From an uncultured Clostridia bacterium (GTDB taxonomy: Bacteria > Bacillota > Clostridia > Oscillospirales > Oscillospiraceae): a stretch of 12,536 nucleotides of DNA. The DNA is taken from positions 1 to 12,536 of the forward strand of contig CALDMR010000018.1 of NCBI GenBank assembly GCA_937915065.1, given 5' to 3'. The translations under genes and the position numbers were made by a program. Shown here one piece after another: positions 1 to 6,590 of the stretch (the stretch's first letter is position 1; each line of letters starts with the position of its first letter). The notes beneath the pieces are model-generated. The model was not told the DNA's origin and did no database searches. It saw only the letters and a program-made list of their open reading frames with translations.

Positions 1-739
1 AGATGTTATCGATGAACAGCAGCACGTCCTGATGATCCTTGTTACGGAAATATTCCGCCATGGTCAGGCCAGTGTATGCCACGCGCATACGGGCCCCGGG
101 GGGCTCGTTCATCTGACCGAATACCAGGGCCGTCTTTTTGATAACGCCGGACTCTGTCATTTCATTCCACAGGTCGTTACCCTCACGGGTACGCTCACCA
201 ACGCCGGTAAAGATCGAATAACCGCCGTGTTCCTGTGCAATATTTGTAATCAGTTCCTGGATCAGAACGGTTTTGCCGACGCCAGCGCCGCCAAACAGGC
301 CGATTTTACCGCCCTTGGCGTAGGGAGTCAGCAGGTCGATGACCTTGATACCCGTTTCCAGAATCTCGACGGCAGGACTCTGCTCCTCAAATGTGGGGGC
401 ATCGCGGTGGATATCCCAGCGCTCCGCCTCTGCCGGAATGGGCTCGCCGCCGTCAATGACGTCGCCCAGAACATTAAACATACGGCCCAGCGTCTGATCG
501 CCGACGGGCACCTTGATGCAGCCGCCGGTGGCCTCGACCTCCATGCCTCTTGAAAGTCCCTCGCTGCCGTCCAGCAGGATGCAGCGGACAACCTTGTTGC
601 CCATGTGCTTGGAAACCTCCATCACACGCTCCTGTCCGTCGACAGTGACTTTCAAGGCCTCATTGATCAAGGGAAGATAATTGTCAAACGCCACGTCGAC
701 AACAGGTCCCATGACCTGTGCGATTTTTCCCTTTTCCAT
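1..739 (-). CDS. atpD: ATP synthase F1 subunit beta, N-terminal part (runs off left edge)
   Basis: This is the catalytic beta subunit of the F1 rotor-stator head, which makes or hydrolyses ATP at the cytoplasmic face of the membrane. The 246 residues visible start MEKGKIAQVMGPVVDV, the usual beta-barrel opening. The P-loop GGAGVGKT is at residues 150-157, GERTREGNDL at 181-190, and the Walker B strand LLFIDN at 240-245, where the window ends; roughly half of a normal 460-470 residue subunit is missing. The ATG at 737-739 is chosen because GGAGG (745-749) sits 5 nt upstream. The gene follows atpG by 12 nt and is the last atp gene visible; atpC would be expected just beyond the left edge. Identification is certain from these motifs and the context. 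Confidence 0.98.
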   Translation of the reverse strand, partial: MEKGKIAQVMGPVVDVAFDNYLPLINEALKVTVDGQERVMEVSKHMGNKVVRCILLDGSEGLSRGMEVEATGGCIKVPVGDQTLGRMFNVLGDVIDGGEPIPAEAERWDIHRDAPTFEEQSPAVEILETGIKVIDLLTPYAKGGKIGLFGGAGVGKTVLIQELITNIAQEHGGYSIFTGVGERTREGNDLWNEMTESGVIKKTALVFGQMNEPPGARMRVAYTGLTMAEYFRNKDHQDVLLFIDNI

Positions 740-751
740 TCGTACCTCCAA

Positions 752-1633
752 TTATTCCTGCGCAGCGGCGCCGCTGACGACCTCGTTCAGTTCCGTCGTA
801 ATGGCCGCCTGTCTGACACGGTTGTACAGAAGGGTCAGATCCTTGATGATCTCTTCCGCATTCGTTGTTGCATTGTCCATGGCGGTCATACGGGCGTTCT
901 GCTCGGAAGCAAAGGCTTCCGTCATGGCGCCGAACAGCAGGCCCTTTGCATAGTTGGGAACCACCTGCTTCAAAACCGCTTCAGGCGAGGGCATATAGGC
1001 GTGGATATAGTGCTCGGGATCGCCCTCGTAGTTGAACATCTGCTTTGTCAGAGGCAGGATGCGAAGCATTTCCGCATCCATGCTGATTGCGTTGCGCATC
1101 TTTGTATAAATAACGTATACCTCGTCGAGCTGGCCCTTTTTATACAGCTCCAGCACATGCTCCATCAGGTCACGGGCCCGCCAAATGGTGGGATCCACGG
1201 CAGCATAGGAAAATTCCTGGTCAATGGTGCCGCAAACATGCTTCTGGAAATAGTGCTTGCCGCTGACGCCGATGGAAAAGATGGTGTTGTCGCCGCCCTT
1301 TGCCATCTCCGCCTCAGCCAGCTTGATGATATTGTGGTTATAGGCGCCCGCCAAACCTTTGTCGGACGTAATGACGATATAACCGCGTTTTCTGCCGTCG
1401 TCCTTTGCAGGCTCCCGGATCTCATCAGCAAAATAGAGATTCTCCATTTCGGGAGAGTGGGCCAGGATCTCCGCAATGGTGTCCTGCAGCCGCAAAAAGT
1501 ACGGTGCCGTCGCGTCCAGTCTGGCTCTCGCCTTCTTCAGCTTTGCAGAAGCCATCAGATACATCGCCTTGGTGATCTTCATGGTTTTCTGCACGCTTTC
1601 TCTCCGCGTACGGATATCCTTCATGCTCTCCAT
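752..1633 (-). CDS. atpG: ATP synthase F1 subunit gamma
   Basis: Central-stalk gamma subunit, 293 residues, which rotates within the alpha3-beta3 head and couples it to the c-ring. The N-terminal helix reads MKDIRTRRESVQKTMKITKAM, matching the family signature I.xRI.S..n..kIT.AM, and the C-terminal helix ends TLLYNRVRQAAITTELNEVV followed by SGAAAQE, the other conserved coiled-coil strand. The first ATG (1631-1633) has AGGTGAT as SD about 8 nt upstream, embedded in the last codons of atpA. A second ATG three codons on (MKDIR...) is nearer the usual family start but has no better SD. Gap to the atpA stop is 4 nt, so translation is probably coupled. Length is normal. Confidence 0.97.
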   Translation of the reverse strand: MESMKDIRTRRESVQKTMKITKAMYLMASAKLKKARARLDATAPYFLRLQDTIAEILAHSPEMENLYFADEIREPAKDDGRKRGYIVITSDKGLAGAYNHNIIKLAEAEMAKGGDNTIFSIGVSGKHYFQKHVCGTIDQEFSYAAVDPTIWRARDLMEHVLELYKKGQLDEVYVIYTKMRNAISMDAEMLRILPLTKQMFNYEGDPEHYIHAYMPSPEAVLKQVVPNYAKGLLFGAMTEAFASEQNARMTAMDNATTNAEEIIKDLTLLYNRVRQAAITTELNEVVSGAAAQE

Positions 1634-1637
1634 GAAA

Positions 1638-3140
1638 TCACCTACTCTTGTATTCTTTCACCGCCGCCAGGATCCGCTCTTTCAGCTCGTCGGTCATCTT
1701 TTTCTCGGTATCGATCTCGCTGATGATATCAGGATAGGTGCCGGCGATATACTCCGCAACGCCGTTCTTGAAGGCCTCCATTTCCTTGGCAGGAACATCG
1801 ACCATCAGCTTGTTGGATGCAGCGCACAGCAGGATCACCTGCTTATGCAGCGGCATGGGGTTGTACAGGGGCTGCTTGAGCAGTTCCACCAGGGAACGGC
1901 CATAATCCAGCAGGTTCTTGGTGGCGTCGTCCAGATCGGAAGAGAACTGAGAGAACGCCTCCATTTCGCGGTACTGCGCCATATCCACACGCAGCGTACC
2001 GGAAACCGTCTTCATCGCCTTGGTCTGCGCCTTACCGCCAACACGGGAAACAGACAGGCCCACGTTAACAGCCGGACGGATACCAGAGTGGAACAGGTCG
2101 GTTTCCAGGAAGATCTGGCCGTCGGTGATGGAGATCACGTTGGTGGGGATATAGGCGGAAACGTCGCCGGCCTGGGTTTCAATGATCGGCAGAGCGGTCA
2201 TGGAACCGCCGCCAAACGCTTCATCACGGCGGCAGGCGCGCTCCAGCAGTCTGGAGTGCAGGTAGAAAACGTCGCCGGGGTAAGCTTCACGCCCGGGCGG
2301 GCGGTGCAGCAACAGGGAAATGGCACGGTAGGCCTGGGCCTGCTTGGACAAATCGTCGTAAACGATCAGCACATCCTTACCCTCGTCCATAAAGTGCTCG
2401 CCGATAGCAGCGCCCGTGTAGGGAGCGATATACTGCAGGGGAGCAGAGTCAGAAGCGGTGGCGGAAACGACAATGGAATACTCCATTGCACCGTACTTGG
2501 TCAGCGTGTTCACGATCTGCGCGATGGTGGAAGCCTTCTGGCCGATGGCGACGTAAATGCAAATCACGTCCTGGCCCTTCTGGTTCAGAATCGCGTCCAC
2601 CGCCAGGGCGGTCTTACCGGTCTGGCGGTCGCCGATGATCAGCTCACGCTGGCCGCGGCCGATGGGGAACATGGAGTCGATGGCCAGCGTACCGGTCATC
2701 AGGGGCACACTGACTTCCTTTCTTGTGATAACGCCGGGAGCCTTGTGCTCAACAGGACGGTAGTCATCGGTTTCGATGGCGCCCTTTCCGTCGATGGGCA
2801 AGCCCGACGCATCCACAACGCGGCCGAGCATCTTGTCGCCCACGGCGACGCCGGCCTCTTTACCGGTACACTTGACAGAAGAGCCCTCGGTCAGACCCGC
2901 CTGCGAACCGAACAGAACGCAGCCAACGGTCTTCTGCTCCAGGCTCAGAACCATGCCCTGTGTGCCGTTTTCAAATTCGAGAAGTTCGCCGTATTTGGCG
3001 TGCTGCAGGCCGTAGATCGTGGCGATACCATCGCCGATGGACAAAATTTTGCCCACCTCTTCGGTCTTTGCAGTGTTGTCATAATTCTCGATCTCACTTT
3101 TCAATACAGAAATAATCTTCTGCGAATCGACGTTGCTCAT
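1638..3140 (-). CDS. atpA: ATP synthase F1 subunit alpha
   Basis: Non-catalytic nucleotide-binding alpha subunit, 500 residues, the normal length. Visible features: the beta-barrel with GDGIATIYGL near residue 37; P-loop GDRQTGKT at 170-177; the Walker B-region segment VLIVYDDLSKQA at 257-268; and VGLSVSRVGGKAQ around 360-372, whose arginine (R366) is the alpha 'arginine finger' that reaches the catalytic beta site. The start ATG (3138-3140) has the SD AGGTGA, which overlaps the TGA of atpH (3145-3147). The protein forms the alternating alpha3-beta3 hexamer with AtpD. No missing key residue was seen. Confidence 0.98.
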   Translation of the reverse strand: MSNVDSQKIISVLKSEIENYDNTAKTEEVGKILSIGDGIATIYGLQHAKYGELLEFENGTQGMVLSLEQKTVGCVLFGSQAGLTEGSSVKCTGKEAGVAVGDKMLGRVVDASGLPIDGKGAIETDDYRPVEHKAPGVITRKEVSVPLMTGTLAIDSMFPIGRGQRELIIGDRQTGKTALAVDAILNQKGQDVICIYVAIGQKASTIAQIVNTLTKYGAMEYSIVVSATASDSAPLQYIAPYTGAAIGEHFMDEGKDVLIVYDDLSKQAQAYRAISLLLHRPPGREAYPGDVFYLHSRLLERACRRDEAFGGGSMTALPIIETQAGDVSAYIPTNVISITDGQIFLETDLFHSGIRPAVNVGLSVSRVGGKAQTKAMKTVSGTLRVDMAQYREMEAFSQFSSDLDDATKNLLDYGRSLVELLKQPLYNPMPLHKQVILLCAASNKLMVDVPAKEMEAFKNGVAEYIAGTYPDIISEIDTEKKMTDELKERILAAVKEYKSR

Positions 3141-3144
3141 TCTT

Positions 3145-3645
3145 TCACCTCACTGCAAAATGACGCTGCATCTTGAGGATGGCCGTGCGAAGGCTTTTAT
3201 CCAGCACACTGTCGCCCACAGCGAGGATAAATCCGCCCACGAGAGCGGGGTCCTCCTGCAGCGTCAGCTCAACGCCTTCCTTGCCATACTGCTTGCAGAT
3301 CAGCTTTTTCAGCTTCTCCACCTGCGCGTCATCGGGTTTTGTCACATACGTAAAGGTTGCGCGAACCATATTTTTGCGGTCCAGCATCAGCCGGTCGTAT
3401 GCCTGGAAGAGATCGTCCGCCAGGGCGATATCTCCGTTGTCGCTCATTACTTTGACAAAATTGCACACTGCCGCCGGAAACAGCTTTTCAATCACGCTGT
3501 GCTTGTTCTGCCGGCTGATAAAGGGGTTTCCGAGGGCCTCGAAAACCGCCTGCTCCTCCAGCAGGGCCCGCATTGCGCCGATCTCTTCCTCGGCAATGTT
3601 CATATCAATCAGGACTTTTGCGTAGTTGTCTGCAACAACCGTCAT
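3145..3645 (-). CDS. atpH: ATP synthase F1 subunit delta (OSCP)
   Basis: Delta (OSCP) subunit of 166 residues, joining the peripheral b-stalk to the top of F1. The C-terminal signature is clear: DPALVGGFILAVGDSVLDKS (about residues 132-151) followed by LRTAILKMQRHF. The N-terminal helical domain starts MTVVADNYAKVLIDMN, slightly shorter than the usual 'YA.AL...A' form, and the protein is about 10-15 residues shorter than typical 175-180 residue homologues. The ATG overlaps the atpF stop in an ATGA arrangement (3642-3645), implying translational coupling. Poor sequence conservation is normal for this subunit; position and C-terminal motif settle the identity. Confidence 0.96.
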   Translation of the reverse strand: MTVVADNYAKVLIDMNIAEEEIGAMRALLEEQAVFEALGNPFISRQNKHSVIEKLFPAAVCNFVKVMSDNGDIALADDLFQAYDRLMLDRKNMVRATFTYVTKPDDAQVEKLKKLICKQYGKEGVELTLQEDPALVGGFILAVGDSVLDKSLRTAILKMQRHFAVR

Positions 3646-4127
3646 TTCGCATCCCCCGCTTCCGCCAAAAACGCGTCGAGCATTTCCTTATTGGCCTTTG
3701 CATCGACAGTGGTTCCGAGAAGCTTGGATGCAGCAGCCAGAGCGACCTCGGCCAGCTCTGCCTGTGCGTCTTTCAAGATCTTGTCGCGATCGGCCTCTGC
3801 CGCGGCATTGGCCTGCTTGACGATCTGAGAGGCGTCTGCGTTTGCCTTATCAATGATCTGGTTGTACTGCACCTGGGCGCGATCCTTCGCCTCGGATACG
3901 ATCTGGAAGGACTCCTGCTTCGCATCTTTCAGGGAATTCTCGTATTGTTTTTTCAGTTCGCCCGCGGCAGCGTTCTTTTCATCCGCCTCGTTCAAAGAGT
4001 TCTGGATGATGCCCTTGCGCTTTTCGATCATGCCCAGCACGGGCTTGAACAGGAAAATGCGCAGCAGCACGAACAGAATCAGCAGATTGACAACAGTCCA
4101 AATGATATTGGAATCAATATGAATCAT
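3642..4127 (-). CDS. atpF: ATP synthase Fo subunit b
   Basis: Peripheral-stalk b subunit, a membrane-anchored dimeric coiled coil. The chosen start is the ATG at 4125-4127 (MIHIDSNIIWTVVNLLILFV...), giving 161 residues. A longer frame could start at 4145, but its first codons contain GGAGG (4135-4139), which is an ideal SD 7 nt before the downstream ATG, so the longer start is very unlikely. One N-terminal transmembrane helix (about residues 6-26) is followed by the conserved RIFLFKPVLGMIEKRKGII segment and then a long charged, alanine-rich helix with heptad character to the end (LAAASKLLGTTVDAKANKEM). It overlaps atpH by 4 nt. A hairpin directly before its SD is listed separately. Confidence 0.96.
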   Translation of the reverse strand: MIHIDSNIIWTVVNLLILFVLLRIFLFKPVLGMIEKRKGIIQNSLNEADEKNAAAGELKKQYENSLKDAKQESFQIVSEAKDRAQVQYNQIIDKANADASQIVKQANAAAEADRDKILKDAQAELAEVALAAASKLLGTTVDAKANKEMLDAFLAEAGDAK

Positions 4128-4139
4128 ACTGTTGCCTCC

Positions 4140-4163
4140 AATCAAAAATTATATGATTTGATT
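4140..4163 (-). promoter_or_regulatory. Intercistronic hairpin before the atpF SD
   Basis: Between atpE and atpF the transcript contains AATCAAA (4163-4157), a 10-nt loop, and TTTGATT (4146-4140), a perfect 7-bp arm pair. The SD GGAGG of atpF begins at the very next base (4139). The stem is AU-rich and therefore weak. It may damp atpF translation relative to atpE, since about ten or more c subunits are needed per two b subunits, or act as a processing site. Structure is seen; role is inference. Confidence 0.4.
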
Positions 4164-4189
4164 ATCCTTTAATAATAGATTGGCGGCAT

Positions 4190-4402
4190 TTACATCATGA
4201 TGATGATCATCAGACCAACAACCAGGCCGTAAATAGCGGTTGCTTCTGCCAGGGCGCAGCCCAGGATCAGAGTGGAAGTGATCTTACCGGAAGCTTCGGG
4301 CTGACGGGCAACGGCCTCCACAGCCTTGGAAGTAGCGATACCAATACCAACGCCGGCGCCTGCACCGGTCAAAGCAGCAATACCTGCACCAATAGCGATC
4401 AT
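4190..4402 (-). CDS. atpE: ATP synthase Fo subunit c (proteolipid)
   Basis: c-ring subunit of 70 residues, two transmembrane helices joined by the polar loop ARQPEASG (residues 32-39). The glycine-rich first helix (GAGAGVGIGIA) and the ion-binding carboxylate E53 in ALAEATAIYG are clear. At positions that ligate Na+ in the Ilyobacter c subunit (Gln32, Ser66), this protein has I20 and A54, so proton rather than sodium coupling is predicted. The N-terminus is short, starting within helix 1; the ATG at 4400-4402 is supported by AGGAGGG 8 nt upstream. The 56-nt spacer after atpB is A-rich and looks unstructured in mRNA, a context known from Escherichia coli atpE to favour high translation. Confidence 0.97.
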   Translation of the reverse strand: MIAIGAGIAALTGAGAGVGIGIATSKAVEAVARQPEASGKITSTLILGCALAEATAIYGLVVGLMIIIMM

Positions 4403-4458
4403 AATAATTTACCCTCCTGAAAATTTTTTGTTTTGAATTTGGATTTTTGTTGTGTGTT

Positions 4459-5139
4459 TTACTCTATGGCTTCCTGAATGTACAGCGACGTCAGGAATAC
4501 AAAGACATAGGCCTGCAGGAATGCATCGAAAATATCGAAATACATACTTGCCGCCAGCGGGATCACCGCCGGGATCACCATCTTGAGCAATTCCATGATG
4601 ATAAACGCACCCAGAATGTTACCGAACAGTCGCATACACAGCGACAGCGGCTTGATGGCCAACTCCAGCACATTCAGCGGCGTTACGATCGCCACAGGCT
4701 GCGTGAAGCCTTTCAGCCAGCCGCCGACGCCTTTTTGGCGAATACTGGCGTACTGCACCAAAACAATACTCATCAGCGCCAGCCCCAGGGTAACATTCAG
4801 GTTTTTGGTCGGCGGCGCCATGCCGAACAGACCCAGCATGTTCGCAGTGCCGAGATACAGCAGAACCGTCAACAGATAAGGAATGTACCGCTTGCCGTGC
4901 TCCCCCAGAATGGTATACAGCATATTGTACAGCATACCGACAAACGATTCGATCACGACCTGACGCTTTTTCGTGGGCACCACTTCCATGCGGCGCGTAA
5001 ACCAGATCGACAGCAGCACCAGAACGATAATCACGCCCCAGGAAATATACACGCTGCTGGGTATCTTGAAATCGCCGACTTGAATCGCCCCGGTCCAGAA
5101 GTCAAGATGGTGACCGATCTTTTCTGAGATATTCCCCAC
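4459..5139 (-). CDS. atpB: ATP synthase Fo subunit a
   Basis: Integral-membrane stator subunit a, 226 residues, which forms the half-channels for ions against the c-ring. The essential arginine is R170 in KPLSLCMRLFGNILGAFI, and several hydrophobic helices are visible (about 31-48, 85-106, 116-132, 172-196, 203-222). The C-terminus YVFVFLTSLYIQEAIE is the typical last helix. The start codon is GTG (5137-5139), supported by a strong SD GGAGGTG (5147-5153) 7 nt upstream; no better ATG exists. It is the first gene of the operon; no atpI or atpZ gene precedes it in this window. Confidence 0.97.
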   Translation of the reverse strand: MGNISEKIGHHLDFWTGAIQVGDFKIPSSVYISWGVIIVLVLLSIWFTRRMEVVPTKKRQVVIESFVGMLYNMLYTILGEHGKRYIPYLLTVLLYLGTANMLGLFGMAPPTKNLNVTLGLALMSIVLVQYASIRQKGVGGWLKGFTQPVAIVTPLNVLELAIKPLSLCMRLFGNILGAFIIMELLKMVIPAVIPLAASMYFDIFDAFLQAYVFVFLTSLYIQEAIE

Positions 5140-5160
5140 GTTTTCTCACCTCCCTCTTCC

Positions 5161-5179
5161 CCATCGGATGATCCGATGG
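5161..5179 (-). repeat. Perfect inverted repeat in the atp leader
   Basis: CCATCGGA-N3-TCCGATGG, 8-bp arms with a 3-nt centre, lies 7 nt upstream of the atpB SD on the minus strand. In RNA it would be a stable short hairpin; in DNA a dyad operator. No U-run follows, so it is not an intrinsic terminator. Function unknown. Confidence 0.6.
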
Positions 5180-5224
5180 TTATGCTGCGATGCACATTGC
5201 TATTTTCCTCATCTTACAGGATTC

Positions 5225-5233
5225 ATCATACCA
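5225..5233 (-). promoter_or_regulatory. Possible extended -10 promoter for atp
   Basis: Minus strand TGG-TATGAT fits the extended -10 pattern TGn-TATAAT with one mismatch. There is no good -35 at the right distance, and the corresponding -35 area falls inside the Rex-like operator 5242-5259. Weak alternative to the promoters upstream. Confidence 0.25.
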
Positions 5234-5241
5234 CAAGCGCA

Positions 5242-5259
5242 TTGTTAAATCTTGCACAA
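5242..5259. promoter_or_regulatory. Candidate Rex operator, proximal
   Basis: TTGTTAA-ATCT-TGCACAA has the 7-4-7 layout of the Rex site, TTGT(G/T)AA-N4-TT(C/A)ACAA. The left half matches 7/7 and the right half 6/7. On the minus strand it begins directly after the -10 TATAAA of the promoter at 5260-5290, covering the expected transcription start, the classical position for a repressor. Rex senses the NADH/NAD+ ratio in Firmicutes. The match is seen; binding is inference. Confidence 0.5.
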
Positions 5260-5290
5260 TTTATAGGGGTTTTTTTAACATCCCTGTCAG
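5260..5290 (-). promoter_or_regulatory. Candidate sigma-A promoter of the atp operon, proximal
   Basis: Minus strand CTGACA (5290-5285), 19-bp spacer, TATAAA (5265-5260). Both boxes are good but the spacer is 2 bp longer than ideal. The start site would fall in the Rex-like operator at 5242-5259, giving a leader of roughly 110 nt that includes the inverted repeat 5161-5179. Confidence 0.45.
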
Positions 5291-5378
5291 TTTTCACCAC
5301 GACTGTGCGTCCCCCTTGTGAACTTCCACAACCGCAGCCTGACCAGAACTTGTTCAGCACCGCCGCTATATGTGCTTC

Positions 5379-5408
5379 ATTTTAGTCCGTTCCATGGTGC
5401 AAAGTCAA
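5379..5408 (-). promoter_or_regulatory. Candidate sigma-A promoter of the atp operon, distal
   Basis: Minus strand TTGACT (5408-5403), 18-bp spacer, TAAAAT (5384-5379). Each box has one mismatch to consensus, and this is the best-looking promoter in the interval. The start would be near 5372, with a long leader of about 230 nt containing the other elements described here. Confidence 0.6.
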
Positions 5409-5468
5409 GGGTATCCCCTGGCAGAAAGTCCTGTTTTTACCTACCCTAACACAAAATTTGCAGAAACT

Positions 5469-5486
5469 TTGTTAATTTTTTAACAC
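5469..5486. promoter_or_regulatory. Candidate Rex operator, distal
   Basis: TTGTTAA-TTTT-TTAACAC differs from the clostridial Rex palindrome TTGTTAA-N4-TTAACAA only at the last base. It lies about 60 bp upstream of the distal atp -35 and about 90 bp upstream of spoVAD. It could serve either gene set, or pair with the proximal site by looping. The site is AT-rich, so a chance match is possible, but the spacing and both half-sites are right. Confidence 0.45.
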
Positions 5487-5579
5487 GCGATATTTAATAC
5501 CGGCTCCTCCGGCAAATCAGGGATAGCTTTCTGCTCTTTGGGGCACACTGTAACTACTCTGTTTTTCCGGAGGTACATC

Positions 5580-6584
5580 ATGCCATCTTCTCAAACCATT
5601 TGTCTTTCCGCCGCGCCCAGCATCCTTTCCTGGGCCAATATCGGCGGGAAATATGAGGCCGCCGGCCCTCTGGCTCCTTACTTTGACCGTCTGGAACAGA
5701 ACTCCTTCTTCGGCCAAAAAAGTTATGAGCAGGCGGAATCTGCCATGCAGCGCTATGTGCTGTCCGCCGCCCTGGAAAAGGCCGGGCTGCAGGCCGCCGA
5801 TCTGGACTGCGTCTTCGGCGGCGACCTGCTGAACCAATGCATCGGCACCGTTTTCGCCATGCGCTCCTTCCCCATCCCCTTCTACGGCCTATACGGAGCC
5901 TGTTCCACCATGGGAGAAGGGCTGGCCCTGGCTGCCCTGATGGTAAACGCCGGGTATATGGAGCGGGCCGCCGCCATCACCTCTTCCCACTTCTGTTCCG
6001 CCGAGCGCCAATACCGCATGCCCCTGCCCTATGGCAGCCAGCGCTGCCCCACCGCCCAGTGGACAGCCACCGCCGCCGGCTGCACGATCCTCGCCAAAGG
6101 CGGCTCCGGCCCCTGTATCACCCATGTCACCCGGGGGCGGATCGTGGACCGCGGGATCACCGACGCCAATAACATGGGCGCGGCCATGGCTCCCGCCGCC
6201 CTGGACAGCCTGCGGGCTTTTTTCCGCGATACCGGCGCATCTCCCGGCGATTTCGACCGGATTTTCACCGGGGATCTGGGCCAGCTGGGCAGCACTATTC
6301 TGGTGGATCTGGCCCGGCAGGAAGGGCTGGATCTGCGCAACCACAGCGACTGCGGCCTGCTGCTGTACGACCTGCAGGGCCAGGATATGCATTGCGGTGC
6401 TTCGGGCTGCGGCTGCAGTGCCGCAGTATTCAACGGATACCTGTGCTCCATGCTGCAAAAACGGCAGTGGCGCCGCATCCTGTTCGCCCCCACCGGCGCC
6501 CTGCTCTCGCCCACCTCCGCCCTCCAGGGCGAAAGCATCCCCGGCATCTGCCATGTCATCTGTATTGCCAGCGAAAAGGAGTGA
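5580..6584 (+). CDS. spoVAD: Stage V sporulation protein AD
   Basis: SpoVAD, 334 residues, a thiolase-fold protein of the spore inner membrane that takes part in uptake and germination release of dipicolinic acid (DPA). Conserved family segments: FGGDLLNQ (79-86), YGACSTMGEGLAL (105-117), CPTAQWTATAAG (156-167), TGDLGQLGS (230-238), HCGASGCGCSA (271-281) and LLSPTSALQGESIPGICH (308-325). The start is the ATG at 5580, with the SD GGAGG at 5569-5573 six nt upstream; an upstream in-frame start at 5538 would place this SD inside the gene and is rejected. It is coupled to spoVAE. Normally spoVAC lies directly upstream; here it does not. Expression in the forespore (sigma G) is expected from the family, but no clear promoter was identified. 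Confidence 0.95.
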   Translation: MPSSQTICLSAAPSILSWANIGGKYEAAGPLAPYFDRLEQNSFFGQKSYEQAESAMQRYVLSAALEKAGLQAADLDCVFGGDLLNQCIGTVFAMRSFPIPFYGLYGACSTMGEGLALAALMVNAGYMERAAAITSSHFCSAERQYRMPLPYGSQRCPTAQWTATAAGCTILAKGGSGPCITHVTRGRIVDRGITDANNMGAAMAPAALDSLRAFFRDTGASPGDFDRIFTGDLGQLGSTILVDLARQEGLDLRNHSDCGLLLYDLQGQDMHCGASGCGCSAAVFNGYLCSMLQKRQWRRILFAPTGALLSPTSALQGESIPGICHVICIASEKE

Positions 6585-6590
6585 CGCTCC

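Larger units (their letters stand above)
5154..5579. other. Regulatory interval between atpB and spoVAD
   Basis: About 430 bases without a convincing gene, AT-richer than the flanks. On the minus strand it holds candidate atp promoters at 5379-5408 and 5260-5290, a possible extended -10 at 5225-5233, and an inverted repeat at 5161-5179. Rex-like operators lie at 5242-5259 and 5469-5486. On the plus strand it holds only the spoVAD leader; no strong sporulation sigma promoter could be assigned by eye. A 16-base near-palindrome TTGTGAACTTCCACAA is at 5316-5331. Confidence 0.6.

Noticed and set aside
1476..3176. Long plus-strand open frame of about 566 codons opposite atpA and atpG.
   Set aside because: It is antisense to strongly conserved atp genes, has no family resemblance, and arises from the GC-biased codon use of atpA.
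4128..4145. ATG at 4145 as the atpF start.
   Set aside because: It would encode MIGGNS from the SD sequence itself; the ATG at 4127 has ideal SD spacing.
5188..5220. Ten-codon leader peptide (MRKIAMCIAA) in the atp 5' region on the minus strand.
   Set aside because: No Shine-Dalgarno sequence before it and no run of regulatory codons; likely chance.
5176..5385. Plus-strand 69-codon frame in the atp-spoVAD interval.
   Set aside because: No SD, low-complexity composition, and it covers promoter and operator elements of the atp operon.
5526..5556. Possible sigma-G promoter for spoVAD: GGATA (5521-5525), 18-bp gap, CACACTG (5544-5550).
   Set aside because: The -10 differs from the CATACTA-type consensus at two positions and the -35 is weak; forespore expression is expected but this promoter is not well enough supported to list.
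5538..5579. N-terminal extension of spoVAD by 14 codons.
   Set aside because: The perfect SD GGAGG for the ATG at 5580 lies within it, and SpoVAD proteins normally begin close to the later start.
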